Below are positions 36,465 through 45,052 of a DNA stretch of 64,000 bases, one piece after another (position 1 is the stretch's first letter; each line of letters begins with the position of its first letter). The DNA comes from Paenibacillus marchantiophytorum (GTDB lineage Bacteria > Bacillota > Bacilli > Paenibacillales > NBRC-103111): assembly GCF_014640555.1 (NCBI RefSeq), contig NZ_BMHE01000001.1, positions 296,337 to 360,336 of the forward strand. The letters are read 5' to 3'. Position numbers and translations under genes: made by a program. The notes under the pieces are model-generated. The model did not search any database, was not told the origin of the DNA, and saw only the letters and a program-made list of their open reading frames with translations.

Positions 36465-37480
36465 GCGTACAACCCCCCAGACTCAATAGAAACTGCGTGC
36501 GCTATACAAGGAATGCTCTCCCCTTGCTGGAAGGAAAGCGGAGAAAGCAATGCGCCCGTCGCGACGACGAGAATACGCTTGAGCTCTCCCTTCTTCATCC
36601 GTTTGAGCAAATGCCCATAGGTGACGGTTGCCGAGCAGCCGCAGCCGCTGCCGCCCGCTTGAACGGTTTGCTTCTCCCTATCGTAGACGAGCAACCCGCA
36701 GTCGCTATAGGTCGTTTGCTCGATAGGCACCTTGTGCTTGGCGAACAGCTCCCGCGCAATGTTCACCCCAACCTCCGCCAAGTCTCCGGTGATGATCAGA
36801 TCGTAATAGCCAGGCTCGCGATCGAGATCGCGGAGATGCGCCTGGATCGTATCCACGGCCGCGGGCGCCATAGCCGCGCCCATGTTGAACGGATCGGTGA
36901 TGCCCATATCGACGATCCGACCGATCGTAGCCGAGGTGACGACAGGTCCGTCACCGGAAGTGCCCAGCACGGCGACACCAGCGCCGGTTACGGTGTACTG
37001 CGCCGTCGGCGGCTTCTGAGAGCCGTATTCCGTCGGATAACGGAACTGTTTCTCCGCCGTGCAGTTGTGGCTGCAGGTGCCTGCCATCACATGCTTGGCG
37101 GCGCCTGAATCGATCAGCTGCGCGGCGAGTGCCAGACCTTCCATGGAGGTCGAGCAAGCACCGAACAAGCCCAGATACGGCATCCCCAGTGTGCGTGCAG
37201 CGAACGTGTTGGAGATGATCTGGTTCATCAGATCCCCTCCAAGATAGAACTGAATCTGACCGCCAGTCAGCCCTGCGTTATCCAATGCACGCTGTGCGGC
37301 TTCTTCCAGCAGTACCTTCTCCGCTTTTTCCCATGTTTTTTGGCCCATCGTCAAATCGTCGTGCACAAGATCAAAATCATCGGCGATTGGCCCTTTGCCC
37401 TCGTCAGGCCCGACAACAGTGCCCGTCGATAGGATGACGGGCCGATTTGGGAAAATCCAGCTTTGATGCCCCTTGAGCAT
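36461..37480 (-). CDS. spoVAD: Stage V sporulation protein AD
   Basis: A 339-residue protein with a thiolase/KAS III-like fold: [38 protein letters not shown] and [13 protein letters not shown]. SpoVAD binds dipicolinic acid on the outer face of the spore inner membrane. ATG at 37480 gives the family N-terminus [15 protein letters not shown]; the 14 extra residues of the longer frame overlap spoVAC. The central part of the gene is richer in G+C than its neighbours. Confidence 0.95.
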   Translation of the reverse strand: MLKGHQSWIFPNRPVILSTGTVVGPDEGKGPIADDFDLVHDDLTMGQKTWEKAEKVLLEEAAQRALDNAGLTGGQIQFYLGGDLMNQIISNTFAARTLGMPYLGLFGACSTSMEGLALAAQLIDSGAAKHVMAGTCSHNCTAEKQFRYPTEYGSQKPPTAQYTVTGAGVAVLGTSGDGPVVTSATIGRIVDMGITDPFNMGAAMAPAAVDTIQAHLRDLDREPGYYDLIITGDLAEVGVNIARELFAKHKVPIEQTTYSDCGLLVYDREKQTVQAGGSGCGCSATVTYGHLLKRMKKGELKRILVVATGALLSPLSFQQGESIPCIAHAVSIESGGLYA

Positions 37481-37484
37481 ATGG

Positions 37485-37958
37485 TCAACTCCCGCCCATA
37501 ATAATAAGATGCACGATGCCAACTAAAAAAGCTGCAACGGTCCCAAATACAATAACTGAACCCGCTAATTTGAACATGTTCCCGCCAACCCCAAGGACCA
37601 GCCCTTCTGCCCGATGCTCAATCGCTGCGGAGCATAAGGAGTTCGCAAAACCGGTAACAGGCACCGCGCTGCCTGCCCCTGCCCATTGGGCAATTTTATC
37701 GTAGACACCGAAGCTTGTTAAAATGACAGAAATGATGATCATGGTAGCCACTGTCGGATTTCCAGCCGTTTTCTCCGTAAAACCAAACCAGTTGACATAC
37801 ATATGCATAAAGCATTCCCCGATTAAACAAATAATGCCTCCAACCAAAAAGGCGCGCATGCAATTTTTCAAAACAGGGCGTTTGGGTTCTTGCTCCTTCG
37901 CCAACTTCTGATATTCCTGCTGCGTCATGGTTAATGTTTTTTTCTTGTTATTCGCCAT
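37485..37958 (-). CDS. spoVAC: Stage V sporulation protein AC
   Basis: A 157-residue membrane protein beginning with a short cytoplasmic segment (LTMTQQEYQKLAKEQEPKRP), then four to five helices with GGIICLIGECFMHMY and QWAGAGSAVPVTGFANSL. SpoVAC acts as a mechanosensitive channel component for dipicolinic acid. Located first among the three spoVA genes, after the DUF421-DUF1657 gene. Confidence 0.95.
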   Translation of the reverse strand: MANNKKKTLTMTQQEYQKLAKEQEPKRPVLKNCMRAFLVGGIICLIGECFMHMYVNWFGFTEKTAGNPTVATMIIISVILTSFGVYDKIAQWAGAGSAVPVTGFANSLCSAAIEHRAEGLVLGVGGNMFKLAGSVIVFGTVAAFLVGIVHLIIMGGS

Positions 37959-37985
37959 GCCTTTCCCTCCAATTCATCCAAGTGT

Positions 37986-38846
37986 CTAGCTTCTCAAGAT
38001 GGTTGTGACTGATTGAATGACTTTCGTTAGCTGCTCAGAGCAAGACTCATACATCATCTTGGCCTGCTCATGCTGCGTCGTGAGTGAGAATAGTTCCAAA
38101 TCCGCTTCACACTTTTTCAAGGTAGCAAGCAGCATGGGTCTTGCACTTGGTGCCGGAACCTGAAGCTTGTCATCGAATAAATCTACGGTGAGCTCCCCAT
38201 GGGTGTCCACTTGGCCGAGGAAAACATTCTCTATGGTTACGCCTATTTTATCCAGTTCCTCGTGCAACCATCCACGACCTTTGCCAGCCGCAGCGAGCGG
38301 CTCATTTTGAATTTCACCATCCATCACGACTGTTTGCGTCGGCTTTTCCGTTACTAATTTCATGTTCAGATGCTTCGGTGTCAAAGGCTGCAACTCACTT
38401 TTGAGGAGCACGCTGATATCTCCACTGGCTTCCAACATGGCAAATTCCACATCCGCTACACGGAAGACACTCTTGGAGCGCAATTGTTCGAGCAGCTCGT
38501 CCGCCGTGAACCTTTCTTTTTTCAAATTATCCTCCAACACTTTCCCCTCTTTGATGAGGACAGTCCCTTTGCCATCAACCCAGTTGCGCAAGGTTTTGCT
38601 TTTCAGTGTGAGCAATTCCATTCCAAGCGGTACGAAGCACCAAACAAGAATAGCAATAACGCCATGTCCGAAATTCGCTTCCACATCCGTGGAAATCGCC
38701 CCTGCCAGGTCTCCAAGGGTAATCCCGATCACATACTCGAAAAACGTTAATTGAGATATCTGTTTTTTCCCTAAAATCCTAGTTAAAACAAACAATAAAA
38801 CCAATGTTGACGTAGCTCTTACTACAATATGCAACCAATCCGGCAT
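37986..38846 (-). CDS. DUF421-DUF1657 fusion membrane protein (2Duf/YetF-like)
   Basis: A 286-residue protein: three membrane helices near 5-85 (WLHIVVRATSTLVLLFVLTR; GVIAILVWCFVPLGMELL), then the DUF421 cytoplasmic domain (NWVDGKGTVLIKEGKVLEDN; VADVEFAMLEASGDISVLLK) and a C-terminal helical segment of about 55 residues homologous to the stand-alone DUF1657 protein encoded divergently (LATLKKCEADLELFSLTTQ against LASLKSAQASLETFALSTQ). This combination is that of 2Duf/YetF proteins of the spoVA2mob operon, in which 2Duf raises wet-heat resistance of spores. ATG at 38846 has GGAGG at proper distance; an ATG six bases upstream is too close. Confidence 0.85.
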   Translation of the reverse strand: MPDWLHIVVRATSTLVLLFVLTRILGKKQISQLTFFEYVIGITLGDLAGAISTDVEANFGHGVIAILVWCFVPLGMELLTLKSKTLRNWVDGKGTVLIKEGKVLEDNLKKERFTADELLEQLRSKSVFRVADVEFAMLEASGDISVLLKSELQPLTPKHLNMKLVTEKPTQTVVMDGEIQNEPLAAAGKGRGWLHEELDKIGVTIENVFLGQVDTHGELTVDLFDDKLQVPAPSARPMLLATLKKCEADLELFSLTTQHEQAKMMYESCSEQLTKVIQSVTTILRS

Positions 38847-38883
38847 CGCCATATCCTCCCTTACTTATCACTTCAATCCATGT

Positions 38884-38913
38884 CATTATGTGCTTTTTGG
38901 AGGCCAAGTATCA
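38884..38913 (-). promoter_or_regulatory. Possible sigma-G-like promoter for the spoVA cluster
   Basis: TGATAC and CATAATG are 17 bases apart on the minus strand, 40-70 bases upstream of the DUF421-DUF1657 gene. Weak match by eye to forespore promoters. Confidence 0.25.
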
Positions 38914-39040
38914 TTAATTTTCAATGGGTTTATTTGTTATTTATGTAAAGGGAAAGTCGGGGCATATTAAATAGCGCAAACAAGGTTTTGACGCCAAACG
39001 ATCATCCTTGCTGCAAAATTCTATTACGAGGTGAACCTTC

Positions 39041-39247
39041 ATGACCGTGTCCGCACAGGTAAAAACAACGTTGGCTTCTCTAAAAAGCGCACAAGCTAGC
39101 TTAGAAACTTTCGCGCTCAGCACACAAAATCAAGAAGCTAAGCAGTTGTATGAAACTGCGGCCAAATCAACCCAAGACATCGTCACTCAAGTTTCTTCCC
39201 GTGTCCAGCAATTAGAAAATGAAGAACCTCAATATAAAGGGTTCTAA
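39041..39247 (+). CDS. DUF1657 small protein
   Basis: A 68-residue helical protein (MTVSAQVKTTLASLKSAQAS, LETFALSTQNQEAKQLYETA, QDIVTQVSSRVQQLENEEPQ). DUF1657 proteins occur beside spoVA genes in spore-formers and have no known molecular role. GAGGTGAAC precedes the ATG, and a terminator follows. Divergent from the fusion gene that carries the same domain. Confidence 0.88.
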   Translation: MTVSAQVKTTLASLKSAQASLETFALSTQNQEAKQLYETAAKSTQDIVTQVSSRVQQLENEEPQYKGF

Positions 39248-39255
39248 ACAAGTCA

Positions 39256-39293
39256 AAACAGCCGCTTGCGCGTGATGCGCAAGCGGCTGTTTT
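39256..39293 (+). terminator. Terminator of the DUF1657 gene (bidirectional)
   Basis: Perfect palindrome AAAACAGCCGCTTGCGC / GCGCAAGCGGCTGTTTT around GTGAT. With T-runs on both strands it can also end the convergent transcript of the protease / small-protein genes. Confidence 0.9.
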
Positions 39294-39303
39294 CATTGTT
39301 ATT

Positions 39304-39393
39304 TTATAAAAAACAAATGAGCAACAAAGTTAGCAGGACATATAAAACTAAAATTAGGAGAATGAGTTCCTCTTTCTGCAACTCTTCTGGCAT
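39304..39393 (-). CDS. Tiny single-helix membrane protein, 29 aa
   Basis: An ATG frame of 29 codons with GAGGGCGG eight bases upstream. After the acidic/polar MPEELQKEE the rest is one hydrophobic helix (LILLILVLYVLLTLLLICFL). It lies between a 46-residue gene and a bidirectional terminator. Tiny hydrophobic proteins of this kind are common in sporulation regulons, but no specific family is recognised. Confidence 0.55.
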   Translation of the reverse strand: MPEELQKEELILLILVLYVLLTLLLICFL

Positions 39394-39429
39394 ATAAAAG
39401 CCGCCCTCGTTTCCGGGTGATTTGCTTGC

Positions 39430-39570
39430 TTATTGCACAGGCTGGCCGGAAGCTTTTCTCAGCTCGTTCGCCAACCGATTAAACTCCGCTCTCGCCTGTT
39501 GGTCATTCGTTGCAAAATAGGCTGCTGATAAAAAGGCAATCACCTTGTTCGCATCTTCTACACTTAACAT
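39430..39570 (-). CDS. Small helical protein, 46 aa
   Basis: ATG at 39570 preceded by AAGGGGATT; product MLSVEDANKVIAFLSAAYFA continues as amphipathic helices with LNRLANELRKASGQ-like end. It starts 17 bases after the protease stop, in the same operon. The longer frame runs through the protease gene in a different register and is not used. No known family recognised; the compact helical hairpin resembles small spore-associated proteins only in size. Confidence 0.6.
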   Translation of the reverse strand: MLSVEDANKVIAFLSAAYFATNDQQARAEFNRLANELRKASGQPVQ

Positions 39571-39586
39571 GGAGCAATCCCCTTTC

Positions 39587-40345
39587 TTATTTGCCGGTCC
39601 AGTAATCAAAAGTGAGCGCTTTGTTTTTGAAAAATGTATAAGGCAAGTAGCAATACCCGCTGTCTCCCCAAGCTTTCCCCCATGAATTTCGAGCGATGAT
39701 GTACCCTTTGCCTTTGCTCTTGCCGTCTTTATAACCGACAGCCAACAGCGCATGTCCGCCTAGCACCAGTTCTTTCTTGCGATTAGGATAAGGAATCTTC
39801 CCCGTTCTTGCCGCTGCTGCACTTTCAAAAGACTCATACAGCCTTATGCCAAATACAACAGGCTGACCGTCTGCTAGAGCCGCTTTGATGCCGGCCAAGT
39901 CATGGATGCGATGATAACTGCCGATACGATAGGAGCTTGCCGCTTGCTCCGCTTCTTCATCCGGTTTCACTTTATATTGGTTTATGCGATATGGCCACTC
40001 CGTTTCAGGACACACGCCTATTTTGTGCAGCACCTTCATCCCATCACGGACAGTTGCTCCGGCATCTTGATTGACGTTGCCCTCGAGCTTCCGTTCATGC
40101 CAATAATGGAATAAGCGAGACAACCGAACGTTAGAATCGCTTTCGCGGCGCAGCCAATACTCTCGCAGTCCACTTACAATGGCATTGGATGTACATGAGC
40201 CGAGCTGCCCTTGATTCACGATAGGTGATAACTGCTTCCGCAAATCCATTTGCCGAGGCAGTTGCGATTCACGAATATAATTAACACTGCGATAAAAATA
40301 ATCACGAAAATCACGTTGATCGCGTTTTACTTTGTAAGTACGCAT
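39587..40345 (-). CDS. C1A papain-like cysteine protease
   Basis: A 252-residue protease: oxyanion Gln and catalytic Cys51 in NQGQLGSCTSNAIVSGL, catalytic His in LGGHALLAVGYKD and Asn in IARNSWGKAWGDSGY. No signal peptide is visible; the N-terminal 30 residues are basic (MRTYKVKRDQRDFRDYF). GAGGGAGG precedes ATG 40345. Related C1 proteases are scattered in Bacilli, function unknown. With two downstream small genes it forms a short operon next to the spoVA cluster; a spore-linked role is possible but unproven. Confidence 0.85.
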   Translation of the reverse strand: MRTYKVKRDQRDFRDYFYRSVNYIRESQLPRQMDLRKQLSPIVNQGQLGSCTSNAIVSGLREYWLRRESDSNVRLSRLFHYWHERKLEGNVNQDAGATVRDGMKVLHKIGVCPETEWPYRINQYKVKPDEEAEQAASSYRIGSYHRIHDLAGIKAALADGQPVVFGIRLYESFESAAAARTGKIPYPNRKKELVLGGHALLAVGYKDGKSKGKGYIIARNSWGKAWGDSGYCYLPYTFFKNKALTFDYWTGK

Positions 40346-40414
40346 CCGTTTCCTCCCTCGATTCCTAGTGACGGAATTAATGGCAGTATATTCACCCATG
40401 GGCAAGAGCGTGCC

Positions 40415-40440
40415 AAAAAACCTAGCCGTAGGCTAGGTTC
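40415..40440 (-). terminator. Terminator of galU-glycosyltransferase operon
   Basis: AACCTAGCC-TAC-GGCTAGGTT followed by TTTT on the minus strand, about 40 bases after the glycosyltransferase stop. Confidence 0.85.
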
Positions 40441-40479
40441 AACAGCTGCTATTCAAACAAATCAGCACCATAAGCTGGC

Positions 40480-41448
40480 TTATTTTTTCATTACTCGCCG
40501 GTAAATAGATTCATAGCGTTGGGTCATTCGAGAGGTTGTAAACCGACGAATGACATAGCGTCTAAGTACGTGCGGGTTTGGGAAGTTTCCTTGTTGGACT
40601 TTGGCAACCATTTCAGGAATCGATCTACAGATTAACTGTGGGAAACCGGCCATCACTTCAGGAACAGCGCCGCGATTAAGCGCAATGACCGGTGTTCCGC
40701 AAGCCATCGCTTCAATCATCACTAAACCAAACGGTTCTTCCCAAAGAGAGGGAAACAGGACGCAGTGCGCGTTTTTCAGAAGTTTTTGCTTCTTCTGGCC
40801 GCCGATCGGTCCGACAAAATGGATATTGGGATTGCGGCGGATGCGCGGGGCCAATACACGGCGAAACCATTCTTTATCTTTGATTGGACCCGCAATAATC
40901 AGTTTTTTATTCGTTTTCTCCGCAATCTCTATCGCTTGCAGGACACCTTTTTCCGGTAAAATCCGACCCATGAATGCCATATAATTCCGCTTCTTGGAGC
41001 TGAATTCATACTCGCTTGGATTAATCCCGTTATACACATAATCGCCGCGATTTTTCCCCATGACTTGTTTGGCTCGCTTGGAAACATAAACGGGATGCTT
41101 CACACGATGTTTAACCGGCAGATGGAGCGTGCATACGGTTGGGATTCTCAGGTTTAACTTCCCAAGCGCAGAATCAAAGGTATGGTCATGAATAACATCT
41201 ACGTGCCTCGGCAAGTTGCCTATCACATATTTGGCGATTCCTTTGCCGCGAAGGCCCTTGGGGAATGGCTTCAAATTGGCGCTTGTGCGGCTTCCTCTTG
41301 CTGCGAAAACCGTCACATGATGACCTCTTTTTACAAGATTTTCTGTGAGTTCATAGACAACCTTTTCCGTGCCTCCTTGGTTGGTTGGGGGCAGCTTTTG
41401 AGCGTTCGGAAAGTTAGAAATGACTTGAATAATATGAAGCCGTTTCAT
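40480..41448 (-). CDS. GT4-family glycosyltransferase
   Basis: A 322-residue GT-B enzyme: N-terminal glycine loop NQGGTEKVVYELTENLVKRG, IHDHTFDSALGK, nucleotide-sugar region FMGRILPEKGVLQAIEIA and the E-x7-E motif EEPFGLVMIEAMACGTPVIA. ATG at 41448 is preferred to one six bases upstream because GGAGTGA is then nine bases away. It is co-transcribed with and directly abuts the UTP-glucose-1-phosphate uridylyltransferase gene, suggesting UDP-glucose-dependent synthesis of a glycolipid, teichoic acid or exopolysaccharide; acceptor unknown. Confidence 0.88.
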   Translation of the reverse strand: MKRLHIIQVISNFPNAQKLPPTNQGGTEKVVYELTENLVKRGHHVTVFAARGSRTSANLKPFPKGLRGKGIAKYVIGNLPRHVDVIHDHTFDSALGKLNLRIPTVCTLHLPVKHRVKHPVYVSKRAKQVMGKNRGDYVYNGINPSEYEFSSKKRNYMAFMGRILPEKGVLQAIEIAEKTNKKLIIAGPIKDKEWFRRVLAPRIRRNPNIHFVGPIGGQKKQKLLKNAHCVLFPSLWEEPFGLVMIEAMACGTPVIALNRGAVPEVMAGFPQLICRSIPEMVAKVQQGNFPNPHVLRRYVIRRFTTSRMTQRYESIYRRVMKK

Positions 41449-41454
41449 TAGCAT

Positions 41455-42339
41455 TCACTCCGTTTCTCTTCTCATATGTGCCAGATGTTCATGAAGCCAT
41501 CGTTTGATCTCAGGTCTTTTATTCGCTTCGGCTAGTATGGCTGCAATGAAACCTTGATGGTTGCCAATATCATGCCAGCAGCCTTGGACCTTGCAAGCGT
41601 ACATGGCTTCAAATTCGTTCAGCGTCCGCAAGGCATCTGTCAATTGTATCTCGCTGCCAATGCCTGCTTGCTGCTTGGCCAACAAGTCAAAAATGCGCGG
41701 TGTCAGAATATAACGCCCGAGGATGGCAAGGTTCGATACTGCATCTTCAGGCGCTGGTTTCTCTATCAAATTCGTAACATGGTAAATTCCTTCATATAGA
41801 GGTTTCGCCTCGACTACACCATAATTGGATACTAGTTGCGCATCTACTTCCTGTACACCGATAATAGAGGTCTGATAGCGATTATAAGTTTGAATCAACT
41901 GTGCCAGAGCTGGTGTTTGCCCGTCAAAAAACGTATCGCCAAGCAGTACAGCAAAGGGTTCATTTTGAACAAACGCACGAGCGCACCAGATCGCATGTCC
42001 CAAACCTAAGGGCTCTGTTTGCCTGATATAATGAATTTTGGCTAACTGGGTTGGCTCCTGTACCCGCTGCAACAGTTCTAGCTTTCCGGCAGCTCTCAAG
42101 TGGTTCTCCAACTCAAAGGAACTATCGAAATGATCCTCGATCGCTTGTTTTCCTTTCCCAGTTACAATGATGATTTCCTCAATGCCTGAAGCTACCGCTT
42201 CCTCAACAATATATTGAATGGTCGGCTTATCAATGATAGGCAGCATTTCCTTGGGCAATGCCTTGGTCGCCGGTAGGAATCGCGTACCCAAACCTGCTGC
42301 TGGGATGACCGCTTTTCGAATCTTCAAACATCTCACCAT
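41455..42339 (-). CDS. galU: UTP-glucose-1-phosphate uridylyltransferase
   Basis: A 294-residue GalU/GtaB enzyme making UDP-glucose: AVIPAAGLGTRFLPATKALPKEM (uridylyl-binding loop, seen from residue 10), IIIVTGKGKQAIEDHFD, GLGHAIWCARAFV, AVLLGDTFFD and NLIEKPAPEDAVSNLAILGRY. The start is unclear: ATG 42339 gives four residues before a TTG that would give MKIRKAVIPAAG like GtaB; the ribosome-binding site is poor for both. First gene of the operon with the GT4 gene. Confidence 0.93.
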   Translation of the reverse strand: MVRCLKIRKAVIPAAGLGTRFLPATKALPKEMLPIIDKPTIQYIVEEAVASGIEEIIIVTGKGKQAIEDHFDSSFELENHLRAAGKLELLQRVQEPTQLAKIHYIRQTEPLGLGHAIWCARAFVQNEPFAVLLGDTFFDGQTPALAQLIQTYNRYQTSIIGVQEVDAQLVSNYGVVEAKPLYEGIYHVTNLIEKPAPEDAVSNLAILGRYILTPRIFDLLAKQQAGIGSEIQLTDALRTLNEFEAMYACKVQGCWHDIGNHQGFIAAILAEANKRPEIKRWLHEHLAHMRRETE

Positions 42340-42517
42340 CTCTCAAGTAAATGAAATAATCTTTACGTTCAACGTATGCAAATCTCTCAGTATTGCCACG
42401 GACATCTATCTTTTTCTCGAAAAATATACTGGTTAAATCAGGTCATAGTTACTTAGCCAGCTTTCCGTTATGATGAGAATGTACCGAATGATCAACCGAA
42501 AGCGAGGAACTACCACC

Positions 42518-44794
42518 ATGATGATAACCTCTTTGCGCCAAAACAAACTCGTTCATTTCTTAGCTTTCAGCTGCGCACTTCTATTCCTGACAACAATCAC
42601 TGCACAAACCGTAGAAGCAAGGGAAAGTCAATATACGCGAAATGGAACAGGCCCTCTGTACTGGAGTACTTATGAGAATCAGTACACGCGAAACGCGCCT
42701 ATGGATGAGGCCGAATGGAAAAAAAATATCGATTGGATTGCAAGCGATTACAAAGATTCTGGCTATGATATGATCGCTTCAGATGGCTGGATTGAGGGTG
42801 CTCAGCGCACAAATGAGAACGGTTACATTCTGTCGCATAACGATAGTTGGCAGCATGATTGGTCCTACTGGTCTTCCTATATCCAAAATAAAGGCATGAA
42901 GTTGGGCGTTTACTATAATCCCCTTTGGGTCACACGAAGCGCGGCTGCAGATCCAACGAAAACGGTGATTGGAACCACTTATAAAGTCGGTGATATCGCC
43001 AGTTCTGCCGACAAATTCAATGATGATTTATATTGGGTAGACGTGACCAAGCCCGGCGCTAAAGCCTATATTCAAGGGTATGTGAATTATTTCAAACAGC
43101 TCGGGGTGCCTTATCTGCGCATAGACTTCCTGTCTTGGTATGAAACTGGCACAGATAAAGGCAAAACGATTGGCGTTAATCATGGTGCGGAGAACTATCA
43201 AACCGCGTTGCGCTGGATGCAGGAGGCCGCTGGCAATGAGATGGAACTAAGCCTCGTTATGCCGCATCTGAATAACCATGCCGCCGGTGAACTGCCTTAT
43301 GGCGATATGGTAAGAATCAATGAAGACCTGGCGCATGGCGGGTGGGAAAATCTGAGCGGTCAACGTCAGAATTGGGTGAACAGCTGGTCCCAATGGGCCA
43401 ACCCTTTCCAGGGCTTCACCGGATTCTCGGATATTGCTGGACGCGGCTCCAACATGATTCTTGATGGCGATTTTATCCGCATGCATACGTTCAAAACCGA
43501 TGAGGAACGCAAAACGATCATTAATTTATTTACGATGGCCGGGTCGCCTATTGCGATTGCTGATCAATATTCCACGATTGGACAGAACCGCAGCTTTTAT
43601 ACCAACAAAAATATGCTCGAACTGCACAACCAAGGCTTTGTCGGAAAACCATACTATAACAATGGGAATTCGTTCAGCAGCGACCCTAGCGCGAGGAATT
43701 CAGAGAAATGGCTGGGACAAACGGCAGACGGAAGCTGGATTGTCGGATTGTTCAATCGCTCGGATCAAACCGCTGCGCGTTCGGTGAACTATTCGCATGA
43801 TTTGGGAATTGTTGGATCGGCGAAGACGACAGAGCTGTGGACGGGAGCAAATCTCGGCAGCTTATCTGCCTACAGCCCTTCGCTTGCCAAGCATGCATCC
43901 AAAGTGGTCAAAATTGAACCGACCGGCACCAAGGTCAACTACGCGGCTGAAGTCGCAACTTGGATGAATGGCACCCATTTTAACAATAACTATGCGGGTT
44001 ATGAAGGTTTTGGGTTTGTCGACGGCTTGCAAATTACGGGCGCTAAAATTGTCTATGCCGTTCAAGCCATTGAGGAAGGTGATTACGCGCTCTCCTATCG
44101 TTATGCCAATGGATCAGGAGCAGCTGGCAGCCTTCATGCAAGCGCAACCGATGGGAAAGGAGTTACGGCAGATCCCTCTCATCTGGTTTCATTCGCCGCG
44201 ACCTCAGGATGGCAGTCATGGGCGAGTCAGCAGGATCGCATCCATTTGAAGAAAGGCGTGAACTTCGTCACGCTGGAACATACCGCTTCGGACAATGGCA
44301 ACATCCATTTGGATGGCATGGTCTTGGACACTGAGCGTTTAACGAATGCGGCAACGCCGCTGATTGTGAATGGGAACTTTGAGCTGGGCACGATCGGGGG
44401 TTGGACAGAATGGCATCCTGCTGGGCAAACTGCCAAGTATGGTGTCGACAGCTACGATATGCATAGCGGGAACTTCAAGCTATATTTCTGGGATGCGAAA
44501 GCTTACAAGATGAGCGTCCACCAGAAATTAAGCGCACTGCCCAGCGGCACTTATACTATCAGCGCATGGGTCAAAGAAACCGTGTACGGGAAGACACCGA
44601 GCACCGTTCGCATGGAGCTAGCTGGCTATGGCGGGAAAGCCGTGTACAACAGCATCCTGCCCAGCAGCGGTTATCAACTGATTCAGTCCACCGTTAAAGT
44701 AATCAATGGCAGCCTGGATATCGGCTTCTATATCGATTCCCCGGGGCTGACTTCGCTGCAGATTGATGACGTATCGATTGTGCGAGTGGAGTAA
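42518..44794 (+). CDS. Secreted clan GH-D (GH27-like) glycoside hydrolase with CBM35/6-like and CBM61-like domains
   Basis: A 758-residue exoprotein. Signal peptide 1-34 (LVHFLAFSCALLFLTTITAQ, cut after VEA). The catalytic barrel (about 40-390) has ASDGWIEG, KLGVYYNPLW, a candidate nucleophile Asp203 in VPYLRIDFLSWYE and the downstream VRINEDLAHGGW, as in clan GH-D (alpha-galactosidase-like). A beta-sandwich C-terminal subdomain follows, then a CBM35/6-like module (about 485-610; NGTHFNNNYAGYEGFGFVDG, VNFVTLEHTASDNGNIHLDG) and a C-terminal module resembling CBM61, a beta-1,4-galactan binder (VNGNFELGTIGGWT, LYFWDAKAYKMSVHQKLSAL, GTYTISAWVK). ATG at 42518 has AGCGAGGA upstream. Exact specificity unknown; galactan or arabinogalactan side chains of pectin fit the context. 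Confidence 0.75.
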   Translation: MMITSLRQNKLVHFLAFSCALLFLTTITAQTVEARESQYTRNGTGPLYWSTYENQYTRNAPMDEAEWKKNIDWIASDYKDSGYDMIASDGWIEGAQRTNENGYILSHNDSWQHDWSYWSSYIQNKGMKLGVYYNPLWVTRSAAADPTKTVIGTTYKVGDIASSADKFNDDLYWVDVTKPGAKAYIQGYVNYFKQLGVPYLRIDFLSWYETGTDKGKTIGVNHGAENYQTALRWMQEAAGNEMELSLVMPHLNNHAAGELPYGDMVRINEDLAHGGWENLSGQRQNWVNSWSQWANPFQGFTGFSDIAGRGSNMILDGDFIRMHTFKTDEERKTIINLFTMAGSPIAIADQYSTIGQNRSFYTNKNMLELHNQGFVGKPYYNNGNSFSSDPSARNSEKWLGQTADGSWIVGLFNRSDQTAARSVNYSHDLGIVGSAKTTELWTGANLGSLSAYSPSLAKHASKVVKIEPTGTKVNYAAEVATWMNGTHFNNNYAGYEGFGFVDGLQITGAKIVYAVQAIEEGDYALSYRYANGSGAAGSLHASATDGKGVTADPSHLVSFAATSGWQSWASQQDRIHLKKGVNFVTLEHTASDNGNIHLDGMVLDTERLTNAATPLIVNGNFELGTIGGWTEWHPAGQTAKYGVDSYDMHSGNFKLYFWDAKAYKMSVHQKLSALPSGTYTISAWVKETVYGKTPSTVRMELAGYGGKAVYNSILPSSGYQLIQSTVKVINGSLDIGFYIDSPGLTSLQIDDVSIVRVE

Positions 44795-44795
44795 G

Positions 44796-45012
44796 ATTAA
44801 GAGTCTCCAAGGGCTTCTATTCAGCGTGAAAGCGTTGCTTTTCCGCAGTTAGGAGCTCCTGCAGGCTCTTAGTCCTTGGAGCAGCTGCGATTTATCTTGT
44901 CTAAGACAAGATAAGAGTCTCCAAAGACTTCTATCCTGCTCAAAACTCCCGCTTTTCCGCAAATAAAAGCTCCTACAGGCTCTTATTCCTTGGAGTAGCT
45001 GTAATTGGGAGG
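44796..45012. repeat. Tandem pair of ~115-bp two-hairpin intergenic elements (locus 2)
   Basis: Copies begin at about 44798 and 44912 (offset 114 bases) with the same order as locus 1: hairpin AAGAGTCTCCAAAGACTTCT, a GCTTTTCCGCAAATA segment, and hairpin AATAAAAGC...GGCTCTTATT, then CCTTGGAGtAGCTG. Identity to the 3.46-kb copies is clear in both hairpins though spacers differ. They start four bases after the stop codon of the secreted hydrolase and fill the first part of a 571-base gap without genes. Confidence 0.8.
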
Positions 45013-45052
45013 TACCCGACTCCTCCTCTCCCCCCCCTTCCAGATCAACGCA

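Noticed and set aside
36497..37108. Plus-strand ORF of 203 aa opposite spoVAD
   Set aside because: Shadow of a conserved sporulation gene in a G+C-rich segment.
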